From the NCBI GenBank assembly GCA_047619485.1, contig JBLHKE010000264.1, forward strand, positions 1 to 9,810: DNA of 9,810 bases. The letters are read 5' to 3'. The notes under the pieces were generated by a model. That model saw only the letters and a list, made by a program, of their open reading frames with translations. It was not told the DNA's origin and did not search any database. The translations under genes were made by a program, and so were the position numbers. Of this stretch, positions 6,663 to 9,810 are shown piece by piece (within the stretch, counting starts at the first letter, position 1; each line of letters opens with the position of its first letter). The DNA comes from JBLHKE01 sp047619485. GTDB lineage: Bacteria; Verrucomicrobiota; Verrucomicrobiia; Verrucomicrobiales; DEV007.

Positions 6663-7412
6663 ATGCACCGTAAAATATCCCAGATTTTTTCCCTAGCGGC
6701 TCTCCTCACCCTCACCGGTTGTTTCGGCGGGGGCGATGATTCCACCGAGATCGCGCCGCGCTACGGCCGGGCGGATCGCATGGCATACGACACCGTTCAC
6801 ATGCAGGTCGAATTCAACCGCGAACTCCATACCATCGTCATCGATCTCAAGCCTGGAGCCGCCCCAAAGACAGTCGCCAATTTCAAAAAGAACATCGCTA
6901 GTGGTTTCTATCGTGGGTTGAATTTCCACCGTGTCATCGACGACTACATCGTCCAGACCGGCGATCCGCTCAGCCGTAAGATGTCGCGCAAGGCCGACTG
7001 GGGAACCGGCGGGCCAAACTACACCGTGCCAGCAGAGATCGGCCTCAAGCACACCCGCGGTGCCCTCGCCACAGCGCGCCTCGGCGACGGCGAAAACCCG
7101 TCCAAAGAATCCAGCGGCAGCCAGTTCTACATCTGCCTCAAGGATTTGCCCCACCTTGACAGCGGCTACACTGTTTTTGGTTACGTGCGCGAAGGTCCAG
7201 GTTTGAAAGTGCTAGACCAGATGTCGCGGGTACCCGCCGACATCAACGATATTCCGATCAAGCCAATCACCGTTCGCGCCATTGGCCTAACCCGGCCTGA
7301 CGCCCCAGCAGGTAAGAGCCGCCCGACCGACACTCCGAAACCAAAGCGGGTTCCTAAGCCCGGCGAGGAGCAAGACAAGGCGCGCACCAAGCTTATCAAG
7401 AAATTCTGGTAA
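6663..7412 (+). CDS. Lipoprotein cyclophilin-type peptidyl-prolyl cis-trans isomerase
   Basis: A 249-residue predicted lipoprotein. Residues 1-19 are a signal peptide ending in LTLTGC, with lipidated C20. A short linker leads to a cyclophilin domain (about 43-210) that would catalyse prolyl isomerisation of exported proteins in the periplasm. Recognisable blocks are VANFKKNIASGFYRGLNFHRVI with active-site R90, Q98-T-G-D101 (usually QGGDP), ATAR, SGSQFYICL (usually SQFFI), and LDSGYTVFGYV in place of the common LDGKYTVFGRV. The last ~40 residues (210-249) are a basic, proline-rich tail outside the domain. The ATG at 6663 gives a proper signal peptide; no Shine-Dalgarno is seen. It lies 34 bases after element B and is separated by ~100 bases from another lipoprotein gene on the same strand. 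Confidence 0.9.
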   Translation: MHRKISQIFSLAALLTLTGCFGGGDDSTEIAPRYGRADRMAYDTVHMQVEFNRELHTIVIDLKPGAAPKTVANFKKNIASGFYRGLNFHRVIDDYIVQTGDPLSRKMSRKADWGTGGPNYTVPAEIGLKHTRGALATARLGDGENPSKESSGSQFYICLKDLPHLDSGYTVFGYVREGPGLKVLDQMSRVPADINDIPIKPITVRAIGLTRPDAPAGKSRPTDTPKPKRVPKPGEEQDKARTKLIKKFW

Positions 7413-7493
7413 TTCTAATTAGTTGGTAGGTAGAGCCACTCCACCCATCGCTGCGCGCAAGCGCTTCCTAATCAGAGCTTGGCAAGCGATCCC

Positions 7494-7513
7494 AAGTGTG
7501 CGATAGGAATTTC
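7494..7513. repeat. Possible fragment of the A/B repeat family in a gene leader
   Basis: AAGTGTGCGATAG (7494-7506) is identical to 6487-6499 in element B. The following GAATTTC also matches B if seven bases (ATGCGCC) are deleted. It lies immediately before the lipoprotein start and contains its ribosome binding site. A single shared 13-mer can occur by chance in a window this size, so the call rests on the gapped continuation. Confidence 0.25.
7505..7508 (+). promoter_or_regulatory. Ribosome binding site AGGA for the small lipoprotein
   Basis: AGGA lies five bases before the ATG at 7514. It favours that start over the in-frame GTG at 7496, which would add a polar MCDRNF stretch ahead of the signal peptide. 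Confidence 0.5.
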
Positions 7514-7993
7514 ATGAAGAAGCTCAACCAAATTACTGTCGCAGCCTCGGCTGCCATCGCCGCCCTGACCCTTTCTTCCTGTGGGGAGAAGACCGTCGAA
7601 GACGTCCAGCAGGACGCCGAGAAGAAGGTCGATAAGATGGAGGAAAAAGCCGCAGAGGCCAAAGAAGAGGCTGAGAAGAAGGTCGAAGTCCTAGAGGAAA
7701 AGGTAGAAGAAGTGAAAGAGCAGACCGAGGAAGCCGTCGAAGAGGTGCAGGAGAAGATCGGTGAGGTCAAAGAAGACGGCGCCGCCAAGATGAAGAAACT
7801 CAACGAGAACGCAGGTTCTATCAGAGCAGCTGCCGAAGCCAGCGCCGAGAAGGCTAAAGAAGCCGCCGCCAGCGCAGCCGAAGAGGCCGTCGAAGCCGTC
7901 GAAGAGGCCGTCGAAGCCGTCGAAGAAGGTGCCGCCGAAGTCCCAGCCGCGATCGAAGAGGTCAAAGAGGCCGTAGAAGGCACAACCGAGTAG
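7514..7993 (+). CDS. Small Glu/Lys/Ala-rich coiled-coil lipoprotein
   Basis: 159 residues. The signal peptide MKKLNQITVAASAAIAALTL is followed by the lipobox LSSC with C23 as lipidation site, so the product should be membrane-anchored and exported. The mature part is almost entirely E, K, A, V and D with heptad-like spacing (VEDVQQDAEKKVDKMEEKA and similar), predicting one long helix or coiled coil with apolatransferrin-like or LEA-like composition rather than an enzyme fold. Near the C-terminus EEAVEAV is repeated, encoded by a 21-bp tandem repeat. Function cannot be assigned; a periplasmic spacer or envelope-stabilising role is only a guess. An AGGA Shine-Dalgarno precedes the start and a strong terminator follows 62 bases after the stop, so it can be expressed alone or at the end of the cyclophilin transcript. 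Confidence 0.8.
   Translation: MKKLNQITVAASAAIAALTLSSCGEKTVEDVQQDAEKKVDKMEEKAAEAKEEAEKKVEVLEEKVEEVKEQTEEAVEEVQEKIGEVKEDGAAKMKKLNENAGSIRAAAEASAEKAKEAAASAAEEAVEAVEEAVEAVEEGAAEVPAAIEEVKEAVEGTTE
7880..7926 (+). repeat. 21-bp in-frame tandem repeat, about 2.2 copies
   Basis: GAAGAGGCCGTCGAAGCCGTC occurs at 7880-7900 and, identical, at 7901-7921, with a partial third copy to 7926. Each unit adds seven residues (EEAVEAV), one heptad of the predicted coiled coil. Exact identity suggests recent slippage. Confidence 0.8.
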
Positions 7994-8055
7994 GTTCGCT
8001 TACAAGGCAGACCCAGCCGGCTCGGACAATCTCCGAAGCGGCTCAAAATTCAGCC

Positions 8056-8089
8056 AAAGAGGCCAGCTCAAGCAGCTGGCCTCTTTTTT
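8056..8089 (+). terminator. Rho-independent terminator
   Basis: A perfect stem has the left arm at 8056-8068 (AAAGAGGCCAGCT), loop CAAGC (8069-8073) and right arm at 8074-8086 running into a T-tract to 8089. It ends the lipoprotein transcription unit. The A-tract on the left arm would also make it work for minus-strand transcription. Confidence 0.93.
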
Positions 8090-8166
8090 CTTGCAAAACT
8101 GCCGCCGCGACCGTAAATCAGCGAACGTTCGATCAGAAGCACTCCAAAGTTTTTCCTATTTTAAGT

Positions 8167-8251
8167 GGGTAGGTTCCGGAGCGGTCAAACGGGGCAGACT
8201 GTAAATCTGCTGGCTATGCCTTCGAAGGTTCGAATCCTTCCCTGCCCACCA
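8167..8251 (+). tRNA. tRNA-Tyr (anticodon GTA)
   Basis: Acceptor arms GGGTAGG (8167-8173) and CCTGCCC (8241-8247) pair with one G-U. The anticodon stem GCAGA/TCTGC (8194-8198, 8206-8210) holds the loop CTGTAAA with GTA at 8201-8203. A long class II variable arm follows, then the T arm GAAGG-TTCGAAT-CCTTC, discriminator A8248 and an encoded CCA (8249-8251). The long variable arm together with GTA is diagnostic for tyrosine tRNA. Transcription seems independent of the upstream gene, since a terminator ends at 8089. Confidence 0.96.
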
Positions 8252-8312
8252 TCTTCATGTTTAAGGGGTTACGAGTAATCGTTGCTCCTTTTTTGTTCTC
8301 TAGAGGAGTTGT

Positions 8313-8332
8313 AGATGGGCAGAAGATGGGCA
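8313..8332. repeat. Short direct repeat AGATGGGCA, period 11
   Basis: AGATGGGCA occurs at 8313-8321 and 8324-8332, one helical turn apart, 61 bases after the tRNA. The role is unknown; it could be a paired protein-binding site or degenerate sequence left by an integration. Confidence 0.5.
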
Positions 8333-8340
8333 CTCTTTGC

Positions 8341-8372
8341 TGTCCTCAATTGACTCGAATTGTCCTCAATTG
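8341..8372. repeat. Direct repeat TGTCCTCAATTG, period 20
   Basis: The 12-mer is at 8341-8352 and 8361-8372, followed by a further TGTCCT at 8371-8376. The spacing of 20 bases is about two helical turns. It lies in the relatively AT-rich non-coding gap between tRNA-Tyr and the insertion sequence. Nothing else supportable is visible between 8252 and 8408. Confidence 0.6.
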
Positions 8373-8408
8373 TCCTGACTACTGCGGGAAGTTTAGACCA
8401 AAAATTCA

Positions 8409-8438
8409 CCCCGTAGTGTCCCAAAAGTCGGACGGCGC
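8409..8438. repeat. IS left terminal inverted repeat
   Basis: It starts CCCCGTAGTGTCCCAAAAG and matches the reverse complement of 9569-9598 except at two positions. It abuts the transposase stop codon at 8439. Confidence 0.88.
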
Positions 8439-9501
8439 TCAGGCCGCCCTCCTGTAGTGGTTCAGAAGACCTCCGAGCCTCGGTTCACGGACGATCTTTC
8501 CCGCCCCGCTCGCGGCTTCGGCAGCCGGTTCGATCAGTCTGTTCGCCAGACCCTGGTGGTTGCGCTCCGTGTGGTAGTGCTCGACGTACTCTGACACGGC
8601 GGTCCGAAGTTGCTTCTCCGAGAAGAATATCATCCGCTCCAGGCACTCCTCCTTGATCGACCGTACGAACCTCTCCGCAAAGGCGTTCAAGTTGGGGCTG
8701 CGCGGGGGAGTCCTGATGATCTTCACTCCCGAGACGTTCAGGATGGAGCGGAACTCCTTCGTGAATCGCGGGTCGCGGTCGATGATCAGGTATTCCTTCC
8801 CCAGCAGGAACCCGGAGAGCCCGTCCGTCGCGTTCCTGGCGACCTGCTCCATCCACTTTCCATACGGCTCTTGCACGATGCCCATGATATTGACGCGGCG
8901 TGTTGCCAGCTCGATGGCGAACAGCACATGGTAGCGGACGAGCGACCGCCCTACCCAGATCTCGACAGTGAGCATGGCCGACGCGGCGATGACGTCCCAG
9001 TGGGCCCGGAGGAAGGTCTTCCACGACATCCCCCTGCGAGGAGCAGGTTCGATCCCGTGATCCTCTAGAATGCGGGCGATCGTGTTACGCCCGAACCTCG
9101 TGTCCAATGTTCCATAGGGCGCCCTGGATCCGCGTATAGCCCCACGACGGATTCTACCTGGCCATCCTCACGACCAAGGTGGCGATTTCTGGCCCGATAG
9201 TTGGACGCCCGACCTTCCCCCGGCTGCCGTCGTATTTCTTGGCAATCAGCTGCCGGTGCCAGCGCATCAGCGTATCGGGCGTGACGAGCGAGCCGATCTC
9301 CCGCAGCGCGCTCCGGCAAACCAGCTTGGCCTTCGCCGCCAGGCGGCGGCGTTCCGCGTCGGTGAACCTGAGCCTCTTCGGATCGAGCCGATCGCGGAGG
9401 ACCCGGTTCTCCTCGCGGAGGTAATCGATGATCGCCGCCTGCTCCCTATTGGCCCAATGGGCCAGCGCCGAGAGCAGCAGATGGAATGGTTGGATGAACA
9501 T
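8439..9501 (-). pseudogene. IS transposase (HTH + rve integrase core), disrupted
   Basis: The intact gene would encode 353 residues: the span of 1063 bp is 354 codons plus one base. The N-terminal part (9501-9157) has a coiled helix (YLREENRVLRDRL) and an HTH-like region ending LVVRMAR. The C-terminal part (about 9092-8439) is the integrase core, with IIDRDPRFTKEF and NLNAFAERFVRSIKEECLERM supplying the second catalytic D and the E. Three lesions are visible. TAG (9156-9154) stands where related proteins have a GAG (MARENPSWGY). One extra base near 9093 shifts the frame between GHEV and GRNTIA. The first catalytic aspartate, expected in a context like AADFFTVEVW, reads SAMLTVEIW. The expected residues come from my memory of the family. 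The protein is almost certainly not functional. Confidence 0.88.
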
Positions 9502-9568
9502 GAATCCAGAATAGTCCGAAATTGGGAGAGTTCATCGGCGGGCAACGCGTTCTTCCTCAATGCCCCGG

Positions 9569-9598
9569 GCGTCGTCCGAGTTTTGGGACACTACGGGG
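9569..9598. repeat. IS right terminal inverted repeat
   Basis: This is the partner of 8409-8438. Read on the minus strand it begins CCCCGTAGTGTCCCAAAAC. Its CTA at 9591-9593 closes the possible truncated frame that enters from the right. Confidence 0.88.
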
Positions 9599-9713
9599 AT
9601 GGCATCCGGCATCGGTCGATGTCGTCGCGGTAGAACGAACGCCTCCGTTCGTTCGGATCGAGCGGAGCGATGATCCGCAAGCGTCCGTGTGCGCGATAGC
9701 CGCAACGGTCCAT
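9591..9713 (-). pseudogene. Possible gene fragment truncated by the IS
   Basis: On the minus strand an ATG at 9713, with GGGAGAGG about ten bases upstream (9723-9730), opens 40 codons (MDRCGYRAHGRLRIIAPLDP, then NERRRSFYRDDID). The frame ends at a TAG formed by the IS terminal repeat. It remains open upstream to about 9788, so a TTG start at 9752 is also possible. The RRRSFYRDDID stretch is reminiscent of small excisionase-like or MerR-type HTH proteins, but this is weak. The 3' part is missing, since the sequence beyond the other IS end does not clearly continue the protein. It may equally be a chance frame. Confidence 0.25.
9633..9654. repeat. 9-bp perfect hairpin
   Basis: GAACGAACG (9633-9641) and CGTTCGTTC (9646-9654) pair perfectly around a CCTC loop. 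There is no T-run after it on either strand. It lies inside the possible truncated minus-strand frame, 35 bases outside the IS. Confidence 0.6.
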
Positions 9714-9810
9714 CAGTTCGAACCCTCTCCCGCTCGCAGGCTCCCCAGGCAAAGTGCGTGGTTCGGGGTGATCGTTTTTTGTTGGCTGCTACTCGCGTGG
9801 ATTGCAGGCG

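Larger units (their letters stand above)
8409..9598 (-). mobile_element. Insertion sequence with rve-type transposase, inactive
   Basis: A 1190-bp element bounded by 30-bp terminal inverted repeats (8409-8438 and 9569-9598, 28 of 30 matching). It carries one transposase gene on the minus strand that fills nearly all of it. The inner part of each repeat starts TGTCCC, compatible with 5'-TG...CA-3' ends seen in IS3/IS481-like elements, but the palindromic CCCCGTAG outside it also belongs to the repeat. No direct target duplication is found in the flanks, which suggests an old insertion or later rearrangement. The family cannot be fixed beyond an IS with an HTH plus integrase-core transposase. 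Confidence 0.88.

Noticed and set aside
8155..8166. TATTTT as a -10 box for tRNA-Tyr
   Set aside because: It lies only about four bases before the mature 5' end, leaving no room for a normal leader, and no -35 partner is clear.
8313..8372. CRISPR-like array
   Set aside because: Repeats are 9 and 12 bases long with two copies each and periods of 11 and 20, far too short for a CRISPR array.
8257..8457. A 66-codon plus-strand frame after tRNA-Tyr
   Set aside because: It crosses the IS left end, has no recognisable domain and lies over short direct repeats; probably a chance frame.
9708..9740. A tRNA-like 3' end (CAGTTCGAACCC) suggesting a second tRNA or attachment-site copy
   Set aside because: The bases beside the TTCGAAC loop do not form a T stem and no matching acceptor or anticodon arm lies upstream; it is also not a copy of the tRNA-Tyr end.

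Overview
The window reads as a chromosomal segment of a verrucomicrobial bacterium. The strongest taxonomic sign is the first gene, a large 3' fragment of a 'Verru_Chthon cassette protein A', a family known essentially from Verrucomicrobiota. Most genes lack a clear Shine-Dalgarno sequence, which is compatible with that phylum. Coding GC is high, and the stretch just after the tRNA is visibly more AT-rich.

Layout, left to right. (1) 3-1985 +: Verru_Chthon cassette protein A, 5' end outside the window. (2) 1986-2060: two related palindromes between convergent genes. (3) 2075-3910 -: CPA1-type Na+/H+ antiporter with a C-terminal TrkA/RCK-like regulatory domain. (4) 3911-3989: short divergent intergenic region holding a strong dyad. 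(5) 3990-4472 +: glycine-cleavage H-protein-like lipoyl carrier. (6) 4473-4629: a repeat element with terminal inverted repeats (element A). (7) 4796-6488 +: a two-gene unit, a 3-hydroxyisobutyrate-dehydrogenase-family oxidoreductase and, one base later, a YgfZ/GcvT-like folate-binding protein. (8) 6470-6628: a second, diverged repeat of the same family (element B). (9) 6663-7412 +: lipoprotein cyclophilin. (10) 7514-7993 +: small Glu/Lys/Ala-rich lipoprotein, followed by a textbook terminator at 8056-8089. (11) 8167-8251 +: tRNA-Tyr(GTA) with encoded CCA. (12) 8252-8408: non-coding, relatively AT-rich, with short direct repeats. (13) 8409-9598: an insertion sequence with 30-bp terminal inverted repeats and a decayed rve-type transposase on the minus strand. 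(14) 9599-9810: flank with a possible truncated minus-strand reading frame and a hairpin.

Functionally this is mostly housekeeping: ion homeostasis, one-carbon/lipoyl and Fe-S-related functions, and cell-envelope protein folding. The H-protein-like carrier and the GcvT-paralogous YgfZ protein lie about 1.2 kb apart on the same strand, but the rest of the glycine cleavage system is not visible. The accessory signal is concentrated in the repeats and in the tRNA-IS end. I see no convincing new defence or biosynthetic system. The most unusual structure is the pair of diverged elements A and B. They share a core at roughly 70% identity by hand alignment, while their terminal stems differ in sequence yet each still pairs, and both sit exactly on the stop codon of the gene before them.
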